Notes: generated by a model from the letters alone, not told the origin. Positions 34,530 to 43,068 are shown, counted from the stretch's first letter. The stretch: 64,000 nt of DNA from Solitalea longa (GCF_002920915.1 NZ_PQVF01000005.1:1-64000), one strand, 5' to 3'. Program-made: numbers and translations.

Positions 34530-35030
34530 ATGTTTAGAACAATTGAAGACTTTTTAAACGCTTGGAGTTACGAAAACCAGGTTACTGAAACCTTACTTCG
34601 CCAACTAACCGATAACTCATTAAATCAAAAGGTTTATGATGAAGGCCGATCATTAGGACAGCTTGTTTGGCATATTGCCGGCAGTATTCCGGAGATCTTA
34701 AACCGAGCGGGACTTGAACTGGATGAAATAGATGACAGCTTAGATGCACCTCAATCGGCAGATGAATTACGACAAGCTTTTTCAAAAGCTGCCGACCAGG
34801 TAAAAGAACAAGTGCTTGCCAAATGGCTCGACTCCGAACTTGAAAATGAAGTTAACATGTATGGCGAAATGTGGTCGAAGGGAAAAATTCTTACCGTACT
34901 CATCCTTCATCAGGCGCATCACCGCGGACAGCTTACAGTTTTGATGCGTCAGGCAGGCTTAGTTGTTACAGGAGTTTATGGTCCGGCAAAGGAAGAATGG
35001 TCGTCTATGGGCATGACCGCTGCTAAGTAG
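34530..35030 (+). CDS. DinB family protein (putative thiol-dependent metalloenzyme)
   Basis: A 166-residue four-helix protein. The DinB metal ligands are present in QLVWHIAGS and HQAHHRGQL. The ATG at 34530 starts the family's usual MFRTIEDFLNAW; the frame is open for another 24 codons upstream, but that stretch looks non-coding. DinB proteins include bacillithiol transferases and maleylpyruvate isomerases; the substrate here is unknown. It lies between the thiamin receptor and thiE, but has no obvious thiamin function. Confidence 0.8.
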   Translation: MFRTIEDFLNAWSYENQVTETLLRQLTDNSLNQKVYDEGRSLGQLVWHIAGSIPEILNRAGLELDEIDDSLDAPQSADELRQAFSKAADQVKEQVLAKWLDSELENEVNMYGEMWSKGKILTVLILHQAHHRGQLTVLMRQAGLVVTGVYGPAKEEWSSMGMTAAK

Positions 35031-35039
35031 TTTCTGGCT

Positions 35040-35105
35040 ATTGGCTGTTAGCAAAACGTAAATCAAATTTCAAAAATCAATAAATGCCAACGGCTAAAAG
35101 CCAAT
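35040..35105. repeat. Imperfect inverted repeat before thiE
   Basis: ATTGGCTGTTAGC (35040-35052) and GCTAAAAGCCAAT (35093-35105) pair with one mismatch, enclosing about 40 AT-rich bases. It could form a stem-loop in the transcript leader of thiE or be a relic of a dispersed repeat. Confidence 0.5.
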
Positions 35106-35114
35106 TGCTATAAA

Positions 35115-35753
35115 ATGAAAAAACACATAGAAAAATTCCACTACCTCACACTCGACATGGATAATTTCAGCCATGCTCAGCAGGTAGAAATGGCCTGCAA
35201 AGCAGGTGCAAAATGGGTTCAATATCGAACCAAAAACAAACGTTCAACAGAAGAATGGATTGCCGAAGCTACTCAACTGGCCAATATTTGTGACGATTGG
35301 GGAACAACCCTGATCGTTTGCTCAAATGTTGAGGTGGTAAATACTGTTGAAGATGCTCAAGGGGTACACATTGAAATGGCGGATATTTCGGTAGAAGAAG
35401 CCCGTGAATTGCTGGGAGAAAGCAAAATAATTGGTGGATCGGCCCATACATTTGAACAAATAAAAGCGGTTTACCATTCGGGCGCCGATTATGTCGGGCT
35501 TGGTCCATACCAAGCTACTACAACCATAAAATACAACGTGGGTCATTTAACACTTGATGATTACGCTTCTATTATTGAACGTATGAAAGCCGAAGGAATT
35601 GATTTACCTGTAATTGCTGCCGGAGGCATTAAACCCGAGCATGTTGAAGAGCTAATGAAAACAGGGATACATGGGGTAGCTGTTTGCTCAGCCATAAACC
35701 AAGCCGAAAACCCTGAAGAAGTTTATAAGGATATCTATAAAAGGATCTATTAA
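35115..35753 (+). CDS. thiE: Thiamine phosphate synthase
   Basis: Joins the thiazole phosphate and HMP-PP to give thiamin phosphate. The TIM-barrel motifs are present: VQYRTKNKRS (pyrophosphate-binding region), IGGSAHTFEQIKAVYHSGADYVGLGPYQATTTI and VIAAGGIKPEHVEELMKTGIHGVAVCSAI. It has 212 residues, normal size. It lies downstream of the TPP-regulated receptor but has no riboswitch of its own; whether it is read from the same transcript is doubtful, since a hairpin and an unrelated gene intervene. Confidence 0.93.
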   Translation: MKKHIEKFHYLTLDMDNFSHAQQVEMACKAGAKWVQYRTKNKRSTEEWIAEATQLANICDDWGTTLIVCSNVEVVNTVEDAQGVHIEMADISVEEARELLGESKIIGGSAHTFEQIKAVYHSGADYVGLGPYQATTTIKYNVGHLTLDDYASIIERMKAEGIDLPVIAAGGIKPEHVEELMKTGIHGVAVCSAINQAENPEEVYKDIYKRIY

Positions 35754-35817
35754 AACTGCCAAATGGTTGTATTGTTTTAGTGCTTAATACTTATCCGCTT
35801 AACAATACAGCCATTTT

Positions 35818-36666
35818 TCATTCCATATTCACATTAAACCAGTCAACTATCTTTTTTCGTGTATCATCTAAATTAGCTCCCAACCAAGCATGGCCCTCAT
35901 CGGGGTAACTTATCAACTGATTTTTTACTTGTAATGAATTAAGGCGCTGCTGCAATGTTACACTTTGTAATGGCACAACCACATCGTCTTTTTCTCCCAC
36001 GAAAAGTATAGTTGGAGGCGCCTTATCTGTAACTTTCCAATAAGGACTGGCATTTTTCCACAATTCCGCATCCTCTTCATATGTTTTACCCAAAAAATAA
36101 ACAATGGTATTAATGGCTTGTGTATTTCCTGAATTAGCCGCCTGAACCAAATCTGTAGGCGCCGATTGTGCCGCAACGGCTTTAATCTTGCCTTCGGTAT
36201 CATAAGCGTAAGCGTAGAGAAGGCCCAAATGTGCACCGGCACTATTGCCTGCTAAAGCAAGCTTATCGGAAACCACGTACTCATTTCGGTTGGCCAGCAC
36301 CTTGTCTATGATCAATTTTATATCCTGCATTTGAACCGGAAACTTATCAGTATTATCTTTTGCTAAGCGATAATTTGCATTAACCACCGCAAAGCCATTA
36401 TCAACAAAATAAGTGAGCAAAGGGGCATAAAAGCTCTTATCCTCATCCCTCCATCCTCCGCCATGTAAAAACAAAATAACTTTAGTATAAGAGCTTCTTG
36501 CTTTAGGGAGATAAACATCAAAGGACTGTTCTGTTGCATTGCCATAGGCCACATCCATTACCTGTTTAGCCTCCAGGGTAGGCGTAGGCTCCTTTAGGTT
36601 TTGCTGGCAAGAGGGTAAGACAAAAGCTAAGAGAAATAAAAAGAGTTGTGTAGAGAGCGCTTTCAT
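35818..36666 (-). CDS. Alpha/beta hydrolase lipoprotein (copy 2 of a tandem pair)
   Basis: A 282-residue esterase/lipase-like protein. The oxyanion loop LFLHGGGW, the nucleophile elbow GNSAGAHLG, the acid in VGEKDDVVVP and the histidine in YPDEGHAWLG make a complete Ser-Asp-His site. The N-terminal signal peptide ends with a lipobox (LPSC, about Cys20), so it is membrane-anchored. It is closely related to the upstream neighbour, which begins 38 bases before this gene, and the two arose by tandem duplication. The substrate is unknown; the domain resembles carboxylesterase and kynurenine-formamidase types. Confidence 0.85.
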   Translation of the reverse strand: MKALSTQLFLFLLAFVLPSCQQNLKEPTPTLEAKQVMDVAYGNATEQSFDVYLPKARSSYTKVILFLHGGGWRDEDKSFYAPLLTYFVDNGFAVVNANYRLAKDNTDKFPVQMQDIKLIIDKVLANRNEYVVSDKLALAGNSAGAHLGLLYAYAYDTEGKIKAVAAQSAPTDLVQAANSGNTQAINTIVYFLGKTYEEDAELWKNASPYWKVTDKAPPTILFVGEKDDVVVPLQSVTLQQRLNSLQVKNQLISYPDEGHAWLGANLDDTRKKIVDWFNVNME

Positions 36667-36704
36667 ATATGAACGGTGTTTAGCATAAATTTAAGCCAAA
36701 GCAT

Positions 36705-37556
36705 TCATTTTACGTAAGTGTTCATCCATTTTATCACATTTTCGCGGGTATCACGTAAATCGGCACCCAGCCATACATGGCCCGCATCATATTTGATAAA
36801 TTTCGAAGGAATATTATAACACTCCAATCGCTCTTCGAGTTTAGCACTCTGGTTACAGGGAACCACCTTATCTTCCGTACCATGAAAAAGCAAGGTGGGT
36901 ACTGCAGCGGCTGTTACCATCCAATAAGGACTGGCGGCTATCCATAGCGTTGAATCTTGCATAAACTTTTTTCCTAGGAAATTCACAATCGGATTCAGGT
37001 AGGCCGAACTTCCTACACGAGCGGCCTCAGTCAAATCAGATACAGGTGCCAATGCAGCCACTGCTTTAACCTTGCCGGTTTTGTTGAAATGATAGCTGTA
37101 TAACAGCGCGAGATGAGCTCCGGCACTATGCCCGGCAAGTCCAACGCTGGTTAAATTAAACCCCAAATCTTTTGCTTTATGGTCGAGCATGGCTATCGCT
37201 TCAGAAATATCCTCCATTTGGGCCGGAAACTTATTTTTGTTTTTTTCTGCCAGCCGATAATTCATATTAACAACAACCAAACCGCGCTCAGCAAATGCTT
37301 TAAGAGCCGGGGTGTAATCAGATTTATCTCCTTTTTTCCATGACCCTCCATGCAAAAAGATAATTACTTTTGTTTGCTGGGTACGTTGGGTTGGCATTAA
37401 AATATCAAGTTTTTGCTCCGGATCTTTGCCATATGACAAATTCTCTACAATTTGCAAAGGTTTGTCGGAGGTCATGTTTGAACGGCTAACCTGGCTACAG
37501 GAACCTAGCTGAAGAGACAGCAGAAAAAGCACGAAAAGAAGTAGAGATTTTTTCAT
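36705..37556 (-). CDS. Alpha/beta hydrolase lipoprotein (copy 1 of a tandem pair)
   Basis: A 283-residue paralogue of the next gene, with the same block order: IFLHGGSWKKGDKSD, GHSAGAHLALLYSY, HGTEDKVVP and YDAGHVWLG, so the catalytic triad is intact. A signal peptide with lipobox (QLGSC, about Cys20) anchors it. The pair differs mainly in the middle lid region, which may give different substrate preferences. The locus shows no regulator; the promoter probably lies in the AT-rich divergent region before 37,700. Confidence 0.85.
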   Translation of the reverse strand: MKKSLLLFVLFLLSLQLGSCSQVSRSNMTSDKPLQIVENLSYGKDPEQKLDILMPTQRTQQTKVIIFLHGGSWKKGDKSDYTPALKAFAERGLVVVNMNYRLAEKNKNKFPAQMEDISEAIAMLDHKAKDLGFNLTSVGLAGHSAGAHLALLYSYHFNKTGKVKAVAALAPVSDLTEAARVGSSAYLNPIVNFLGKKFMQDSTLWIAASPYWMVTAAAVPTLLFHGTEDKVVPCNQSAKLEERLECYNIPSKFIKYDAGHVWLGADLRDTRENVIKWMNTYVK

Positions 37557-37699
37557 AAAGAGGGAGATTAGGTCTTAATAATTTACAAAAAACACTCCAT
37601 TTTTACGGCTTTTTTAATCAGTTTTTTAAAGCTAAAACCCAAATAATCAACTTAATAATCAGCTTTTTAGTCAATAAACCCAAATAGTATTTTGATTAT

Positions 37700-38281
37700 A
37701 TGTCATCACATCATGTTGTAAGAGAAAAACAAGAACCAGCACTCATCATTTTGTCGTACAATAATTTTGATGATGAATATTTAGGACAATTGTTGGAATG
37801 GAGCCCGGTAGTATTTGTGTTTGAAAACGAGCTGGAAAATTTACTATCGAAAGAAATTAAAGTGGATGGTGTTTTTACAATTATGGATAAAGAAATTGAT
37901 TCACTGCAGGAATTTACAAAGGTAATTCCACTAGCCTCAAATACTTTGGAAGAAGCACTGCGATACCTGATCGAGGATGAGTTTCCATCGGTAAATATTA
38001 TTGCCGAAACATCTGAACTGCAGTCCCTACAACCCTTTTTAAATCAAATTGATATTGTTCTATTACAGGATGATATAAAAGTTTTTCCGGTAAAAGATAA
38101 ACTGGAGAAGTGGTACCCGGCGAATGAGAAAATCACGATAATTGATTTTAATATCGACAACCAATATTTCATTACAGGTGCAATTCAAATTGAAAACAAT
38201 TGTTTTGAAACCGAAAACAACGGCATTGTGACATTTAGCGCTGCAAAATCACCTATTTTTGTGATTGAAAAACTTACCTGA
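37700..38281 (+). CDS. Degenerate thiamin-pyrophosphokinase-like protein
   Basis: A 193-residue protein. The start MSSHHVVREKQEPALIIL and GQLLEWSPVVFVF recall, as I remember them, thiamin pyrophosphokinases of Sphingobacteriaceae, and EKWYPANEKITIIDF and the strand-rich C-terminus fit the second TPK domain. The catalytic GDFD- and DKTD-like acidic motifs and the R-x-D-H segment are not visible; the corresponding places read FTIMDKEIDS and SNTLEEAL. It may therefore be a non-catalytic paralogue, or a different family. Its stop overlaps the next start (TGATG), showing coupling to the GNAT gene. Assignment is tentative. Confidence 0.45.
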   Translation: MSSHHVVREKQEPALIILSYNNFDDEYLGQLLEWSPVVFVFENELENLLSKEIKVDGVFTIMDKEIDSLQEFTKVIPLASNTLEEALRYLIEDEFPSVNIIAETSELQSLQPFLNQIDIVLLQDDIKVFPVKDKLEKWYPANEKITIIDFNIDNQYFITGAIQIENNCFETENNGIVTFSAAKSPIFVIEKLT

Positions 38282-38775
38282 TGAGCTCCTACACTTATAA
38301 AATTGCCCAAGCCGAAGACATAGACCTCATAGTTTCTTTAGCCGACCGTATTTGGAAACAAACCTATCGGGGAGTAATTTCGGATGAACAAATTGAATAC
38401 ATGTACAGCAACATGTATACTGCTGAGGCTTTAAAAAAGCAGCAAAAAGAAGATAATACCTTTATTATTGCTTACGATGGCGATACGCCAATGGGCTTTT
38501 CCTCATTTTCAAAAATTGAAGAAAATAAGTTTAAGATCCATAAGCTGTATGTTTTAACCGAAACGCAAGGAAAAGGTATTGGCCGGTTTTTAATTGATTC
38601 GGTTATAAAGGAAATTAAGCCCCAGGGCGCTACTATTTTAGAGCTAAACGTTAACCGATACAATAAAGCGAAACAGTTTTATGACAAACTTGGCTTTAAA
38701 GTTCATGAGGTAGTGGATATACCTTACGGAAAATTTGTTTTAAACGACTACGTAATGCAATTGGACTTGGTTTAA
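38281..38775 (+). CDS. GNAT family N-acetyltransferase
   Basis: A 164-residue acetyltransferase with the acetyl-CoA loop TETQGKGIGRFLID and a typical C-terminal NRYNKAKQFYDKLGFKV. It is translationally coupled to the preceding TPK-like gene by the overlapping TGATG. Its own stop overlaps that of the convergent anti-sigma gene by four bases. The acceptor substrate (small amine or protein N-terminus) cannot be read. Confidence 0.88.
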   Translation: MSSYTYKIAQAEDIDLIVSLADRIWKQTYRGVISDEQIEYMYSNMYTAEALKKQQKEDNTFIIAYDGDTPMGFSSFSKIEENKFKIHKLYVLTETQGKGIGRFLIDSVIKEIKPQGATILELNVNRYNKAKQFYDKLGFKVHEVVDIPYGKFVLNDYVMQLDLV

Positions 38776-39998
38776 TGACCCGGTTTAGACTTCGCCTTAT
38801 TGCCGTTAATATTTAGGTTAAAGTTAATGGCAACTCCAGCCGATTTCAGGTCAACCCGTGAATAACCCACGCCGTTTATCGGAATTTTAACAAACGGTTG
38901 AATACCCACGCTGGTAGCAGGGGAAAGCTTTCGCTCATACTGTATCTGTAGATTTACTACATTGAACCAATGCTTGTTTTGATTGCTCACGGAATATTCC
39001 TGCGGATCTGAAGGCGAAGGATATTTGTAGTTAAAGTGATAATCTTCATTCAGCATGATATAAGAAGATAAACCCGTGGTAAGCGACAAGGCATTCTTAT
39101 GTTTATCCAGGAGTTTATAATTAATGTTTAGCGGAAGATCAAGCACCCGGCAATCGGCATCCACAGAAGTTGGATGATAAGTGAATGGTGGAGAATAAAC
39201 AGGGTTATAATTTTCATATCCTGTTGAATACACTTTCTTCGCATAAATTGCTCCGGCACTTACACTCCACTTTTTGGTTAACCCTAAAGTAAGGAAACCA
39301 CCAAAATCTCCACCTAAACTGCCACCCTTTAAGGTATTAACTCCATTTATAGAAGATGCGGCACTTACCGAAAATGTTAATTTTCCAAACTGATTATTTC
39401 CTTTTGCTTTCTTATCATTTGCAGCGCCTGCTAGGCCAACTCCTTTTATTGAGTTATTCTGCAATGGATTTGTTAAAACTGTTTTATTCGAATCAACAAT
39501 TCCATTCTTATTAATAAAACTAAGCCCGGTCATATTTTGGTCTGATCCAATTGATGCAATAACAACGTCATGTTGTTTTTCATCTAAATCATTCCTCTGC
39601 TCATCTGCTTTGTTATTGCTGGCTTTAGTTTGATTTTGAGCGAAATCTTGATTTGCAGGGGCTATTTTATTATCTGATTTATTTAAAGGTATTCCATTTG
39701 AGATCTTCGCCTTATTGCCGGCTAATTTCTGTTCTGATTGTTTTGCTTCCTTCTTTATTTCGGCTTGCTGATTCTGCTGTTTATTAGTCTGACTACCTTG
39801 CATCCAAATAATACCAAGAATAAGACAAGCTGCTATACCTCCTGCCAGGCTAATCCAGAATATTGGAACCTTTTTGCGATCGTTTTTATCCAAACGCTTT
39901 TCAAGCAGCTCCCATTGCTCTTCACTGAATGCAGCAGGCTCATCCGCTTTATTAAAAGCAGCTTTAAATAAATCGTCTATTCTTTCTTGTTCTTTCAT
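38772..39998 (-). CDS. Anti-sigma-like / beta-barrel fusion protein
   Basis: A 408-residue protein. The N-terminal ~45 residues (MKEQERIDDLFKAAFNKADEPAAFSEEQWELLEKRL) look like a cytosolic anti-sigma part. One membrane segment follows (about 47-64, FWISLAGGIAACLILGII), then an Asn/Gln/Lys-rich linker, and from about 205 an outer-membrane barrel pattern (GKLTFSVSAASSINGV, WSVSAGAIYAKKVY, ATSVGIQPFVKI). It is 11 bases downstream of an ECF sigma gene. It may sense envelope state and hold the sigma factor; this is an inference from layout. Confidence 0.65.
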   Translation of the reverse strand: MKEQERIDDLFKAAFNKADEPAAFSEEQWELLEKRLDKNDRKKVPIFWISLAGGIAACLILGIIWMQGSQTNKQQNQQAEIKKEAKQSEQKLAGNKAKISNGIPLNKSDNKIAPANQDFAQNQTKASNNKADEQRNDLDEKQHDVVIASIGSDQNMTGLSFINKNGIVDSNKTVLTNPLQNNSIKGVGLAGAANDKKAKGNNQFGKLTFSVSAASSINGVNTLKGGSLGGDFGGFLTLGLTKKWSVSAGAIYAKKVYSTGYENYNPVYSPPFTYHPTSVDADCRVLDLPLNINYKLLDKHKNALSLTTGLSSYIMLNEDYHFNYKYPSPSDPQEYSVSNQNKHWFNVVNLQIQYERKLSPATSVGIQPFVKIPINGVGYSRVDLKSAGVAINFNLNINGNKAKSKPGH

Positions 39999-40009
39999 CG
40001 TTCCCCTTT

Positions 40010-40597
40010 CTATCCTCCTGATTGATTAATGTTCACAATTAACTTTTCCCTAACCTCCGTTCCGTTTTGCTTGTCAATTATCATTTTTTGCAATTTTGCC
40101 CGGGCTTTGAACAAGTTCGACTTGGAAGTTCCGGATGAAATATGCAGCATTTGAGCGATCTCCTCATGTGAATAACCGTCGATTGCATAAAGGTTAAAAA
40201 CTGCCCTATAGGCTGGCGGAAGTTTTTGAACAATGGCTAGCAGATCATCATAAGCCAGCTTTTGCTCAATTGTGGCATTCACTTCAATCTCAGGCGCCGA
40301 CTCAAGGTCGTCCGTAAGATTTCTTTTAATGTTGGCCCTGTAAAAATCAATAGAGGCATTATGCATAATAGAACTCAGCCAGCTTTTAAAAGACCGCGAG
40401 GAATCATATCTTCCAATGTTAGTGAAAAGCTTAAAAAATCCTTCATTAACCACCTCTGCGGCTTCGTAACGGTTAGTTGCATAACGTAAACAAATACCCA
40501 TAGCAAAGCCATAAAATGCCTGGTAAAGCATTTTCTGACTTTGTCTGTCGTTTCGCATACAACCTTCTATTAAAAGGCTTAATTGTTCATCAGTCAT
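40010..40597 (-). CDS. ECF-type RNA polymerase sigma factor
   Basis: A 195-residue sigma factor with region 2 (YRFEAAEVVNEGFF-like: ATNRYEAAEVVNEGFFKLFTN, FKSWLSSIMHNASIDFYR) and region 4 (YRAVFNLYAIDGYSHEEIAQMLHISSGTSKSNLFKARAKL). Its partner is the anti-sigma/barrel gene 11 bases downstream, and the beta-barrel operon lies 59 bases upstream on the same strand. It probably controls this region; the signal is unknown. Confidence 0.9.
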   Translation of the reverse strand: MTDEQLSLLIEGCMRNDRQSQKMLYQAFYGFAMGICLRYATNRYEAAEVVNEGFFKLFTNIGRYDSSRSFKSWLSSIMHNASIDFYRANIKRNLTDDLESAPEIEVNATIEQKLAYDDLLAIVQKLPPAYRAVFNLYAIDGYSHEEIAQMLHISSGTSKSNLFKARAKLQKMIIDKQNGTEVREKLIVNINQSGG

Positions 40598-40656
40598 GCA
40601 AATTCTCTATCTCTATAAGTTTCTCAAATCCCTTTTATTTTAGTTAGTTACTTCTT

Positions 40657-41610
40657 TTATTTTTTTGACAAAGTAAAAGTTCTTGAAATATTAAAGCCCC
40701 ACCTGAACTGTCCTTTGGACCATGCTGAACTCGTACTTGGAATAAACTGATTATCAAGTATCGCTGTTGAATTGGTAAAGCTTATATTGAATACATGCCC
40801 CCCCGTTTCAATTTCCAATCCTACGCCTAAGGCATTATAAAACTTAAAATCCTGAACAGTTTCATAATAGTCTTTACTGGCCTCGGTTCTAAACGAATGA
40901 AAATAATCAGCTACTATTGCCATGCGCGGCGAGAACTTCAGCCTCGCTCCTGCGCCCAGTGCAAACAAGTCATTCATATCCTGAAAAGATACATAATTTC
41001 TCCTTACGTATGTTGGCATCAGGGCAAGTGAAAATGTTCGACTGAATTTCCGAGCCAACACAGCCTGGATGGTATAACTCATTCGCTCTCCAAAGTTTTG
41101 GAAATCTGCATCAGAAGTGGCCAGATCAAGGGGCTCCATACCACAAATCACTGTATTGCCAAACAATGTAACTGAAAGTGGAATATGATCATCGGTTGTT
41201 TGTTGGAACAGACGGTATTTCAAGCTTAAATAATAGAGCTCCTTTTGAAAAGTATTTACTCCATTAGGAGCTCCTTTGGCTCTGCCTGCACCTATCATTA
41301 GCCTATCCGTAATTCCGTATTTGAGCGAAATCAGGATATCGGTTGAATTGTCTAATCCGTAGAAATTATGAACACCTCCATTCGCTCCGCCTATATCTCC
41401 AAAGCGGTGAGCGATATCAACTAAAAGATCTGATTTGTGAAGTGTTTCGTTAGATTGGCCATTAATAATCAGGCCCGATTTAAAGGTTGCTATAACCGGA
41501 ATATGCTCTTCGCCACCAAGTGTGTCAATTGCCTTAACCGAATCGGGTTGTTGTGCCATTGCCATAACTGTTAGCAAGCAACTAAACAGAAATAAAGATA
41601 CTGCTTTCAT
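40657..41610 (-). CDS. DUF5777-family outer-membrane beta-barrel protein
   Basis: A 317-residue protein starting at the ATG at 41610, with a signal peptide (MKAVSLFLFSCLLTVMAMAQ). The frame is open 12 codons further, into the end of the YceI gene, but that would put charged residues before the signal. The mature part has the DUF5777 start (IPVIATFKSGLIINGQSNETL) and barrel strands ending in RWGFNISRTFTL. It is the last gene of a four-gene operon with YceI, a haem-type lipoprotein and a CHRD protein. A transport or redox-linked outer-membrane role is possible but not shown. Confidence 0.8.
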   Translation of the reverse strand: MKAVSLFLFSCLLTVMAMAQQPDSVKAIDTLGGEEHIPVIATFKSGLIINGQSNETLHKSDLLVDIAHRFGDIGGANGGVHNFYGLDNSTDILISLKYGITDRLMIGAGRAKGAPNGVNTFQKELYYLSLKYRLFQQTTDDHIPLSVTLFGNTVICGMEPLDLATSDADFQNFGERMSYTIQAVLARKFSRTFSLALMPTYVRRNYVSFQDMNDLFALGAGARLKFSPRMAIVADYFHSFRTEASKDYYETVQDFKFYNALGVGLEIETGGHVFNISFTNSTAILDNQFIPSTSSAWSKGQFRWGFNISRTFTLSKK

Positions 41611-41617
41611 AGGGCGA

Positions 41618-42181
41618 TCACATTTTTCTGGCCAAACTGTTTTCATATGTTACATTTACCGTAACCTGCACCACCTCCGCAATATTTTTAATCAATAAAG
41701 TTGGGATCTTAATGTTATGATCTTCCAGTTTAACCGGAAAATTAGAAGAGCCGGAAATATTGCCATTTTTAATGGTGAGTACAGCTTTCGTAGAATAATT
41801 TTGTTTTACATTATGCAATAGGAGATCTCCAGTAACGGTAATATCATAAGTTCCGTCTTTCGAGAAATCAACCGGCTCTTTAATTTTTCCTTTGAATTCG
41901 GCATATGGATATTTATCAGTTTCCATATAATTTTCATTAAAATGTTCCTGCATCAATCCCTTTCTGAACTTAAACGTACGCATGTCAACCTTAAAGTAAA
42001 TCGTGTTGGCCTGCACATCCAAAATCGAATATCCTGTTTTTGATTCGGCCTTAATATCTTCAATAGGAGCAGAAGAAAAGAAGCTCATTATGGCATTTCT
42101 GCTTACCAACTGGGTTTGAGCACATGTAGTTTCTGCTCCTATGAAAACAATTAAACCTACTATGAACAAAGCAATTTTCAT
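41618..42181 (-). CDS. YceI-family exported lipocalin-like protein
   Basis: A 187-residue protein with a signal peptide (MKIALFIVGLIVFIGAETTCA). The YceI pattern is visible: the FKVDMRTFKF strand, HFNENYMETDKYPYAEFKGK, and DGTYDITVTGDLLLHNVKQ. YceI proteins bind long isoprenoid-like lipids in the periplasm. It sits between the haem-type lipoprotein and the DUF5777 barrel, with 13 and 7 bases between genes, so it works in the same operon. The bound lipid is unknown; a quinone-like ligand would fit the redox neighbour, as inference. Confidence 0.85.
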   Translation of the reverse strand: MKIALFIVGLIVFIGAETTCAQTQLVSRNAIMSFFSSAPIEDIKAESKTGYSILDVQANTIYFKVDMRTFKFRKGLMQEHFNENYMETDKYPYAEFKGKIKEPVDFSKDGTYDITVTGDLLLHNVKQNYSTKAVLTIKNGNISGSSNFPVKLEDHNIKIPTLLIKNIAEVVQVTVNVTYENSLARKM

Positions 42182-42194
42182 GTTTCTATTCGTT

Positions 42195-42572
42195 TTAATT
42201 CTCCGGAATACAGTTTTTTAACCAAACATTCAGAGAGTCTCGGGTTGATTTGGGAAGAGGAGCCATACCTTGAGGCATGTCGGCATTGTCTTGCACCACT
42301 CTGATATAGAAATTATCATTTGCAAAAGGCTTCAATCCTTCATAGCTGGTAAAATTACCAGTGCCAAGCGTGTTTCCTCCTCGATGGCAACTCTGGGTAC
42401 AATGGGCAGCAATAATGTGCTTCACATACCCATTGTAAGTAACCTGTTTATCAGGAAACACCGGGCTGCAATCAGAAGGTCCATTATCTTCCGGTTCTGT
42501 TTCCGGTGCCATACGGGTGCAACTCATTAAAACTGTTGTTGCAACAAGTGTCATGATAATTCCTTTTAACAT
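42195..42572 (-). CDS. Cytochrome c-like lipoprotein with CX3CH motif
   Basis: A 125-residue lipoprotein starting at the ATG at 42572, with a lipobox (LMSC, Cys18). A single haem-type motif CTQSCH (58-63) has three residues between the cysteines instead of two. DMPQGMAPLP further on could supply a methionine ligand. Two extra cysteines are present (about 35 and near the C-terminus). It starts 10 bases after the CHRD gene and 13 bases before the YceI gene. It may be a covalent haem protein, or a disulfide/metal protein if no haem is attached. Confidence 0.75.
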   Translation of the reverse strand: MLKGIIMTLVATTVLMSCTRMAPETEPEDNGPSDCSPVFPDKQVTYNGYVKHIIAAHCTQSCHRGGNTLGTGNFTSYEGLKPFANDNFYIRVVQDNADMPQGMAPLPKSTRDSLNVWLKNCIPEN

Positions 42573-42582
42573 CTCACTTTCA

Positions 42583-43068
42583 TTAATAGCCAGATGGCGG
42601 AGGTGAAGAAGCAGACTTGTTAAGAGCGGCAATAATCTCTCCTCCCGGGAAATTGGCAGTATGAATTTGAACATACACTTTGCCTGCCATCAAATCAGCG
42701 CCCTGAGTTGCAGTAAAGATGGCCTTACCTGAAAATGTTCCCGTTATTGCAGTAGGAAATCCTTCGATATGGATGATTATTGGTCCATTATCGTGAAAAT
42801 GCATGTCTGCAACAGTACTGGTTAAATTATTCCAATTAATGGTATAGGTTAATTCGTAAGTAGAAGGATTATAGGTTCCCGAAACTGTACCTGTGGCGGC
42901 GGAAACTACCGACCCATTAGATTTGGTAAATGTTGCTGTAAACTGCACCTGTTTATCCCCATTTGACTGGTCATCGCTTTTACTGCAAGCCACTAATACA
43001 GCACAGTGAATGATAATAAAAGCTAGCAACCATACTTCGCTTTTATAAAACGTAATCAGCTTTTTCAT
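42583..43068 (-). CDS. CHRD-domain lipoprotein
   Basis: A 161-residue protein with signal peptide and lipobox (LVACSK, about Cys28). The CHRD pattern is clear: FTATFTKSNGSVVSAATGTVSGTYNPSTYELTYTINWNNL, MHFHDNGPIIIHI, and GKVYVQIHTANFPGGEIIAALN. It is the first gene of the CHRD / CX3CH / YceI / DUF5777 operon. CHRD domains occur in surface proteins and in some copper-binding contexts; the histidines in the HFHD segment could bind a metal, but this is not shown. Confidence 0.8.
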   Translation of the reverse strand: MKKLITFYKSEVWLLAFIIIHCAVLVACSKSDDQSNGDKQVQFTATFTKSNGSVVSAATGTVSGTYNPSTYELTYTINWNNLTSTVADMHFHDNGPIIIHIEGFPTAITGTFSGKAIFTATQGADLMAGKVYVQIHTANFPGGEIIAALNKSASSPPPSGY

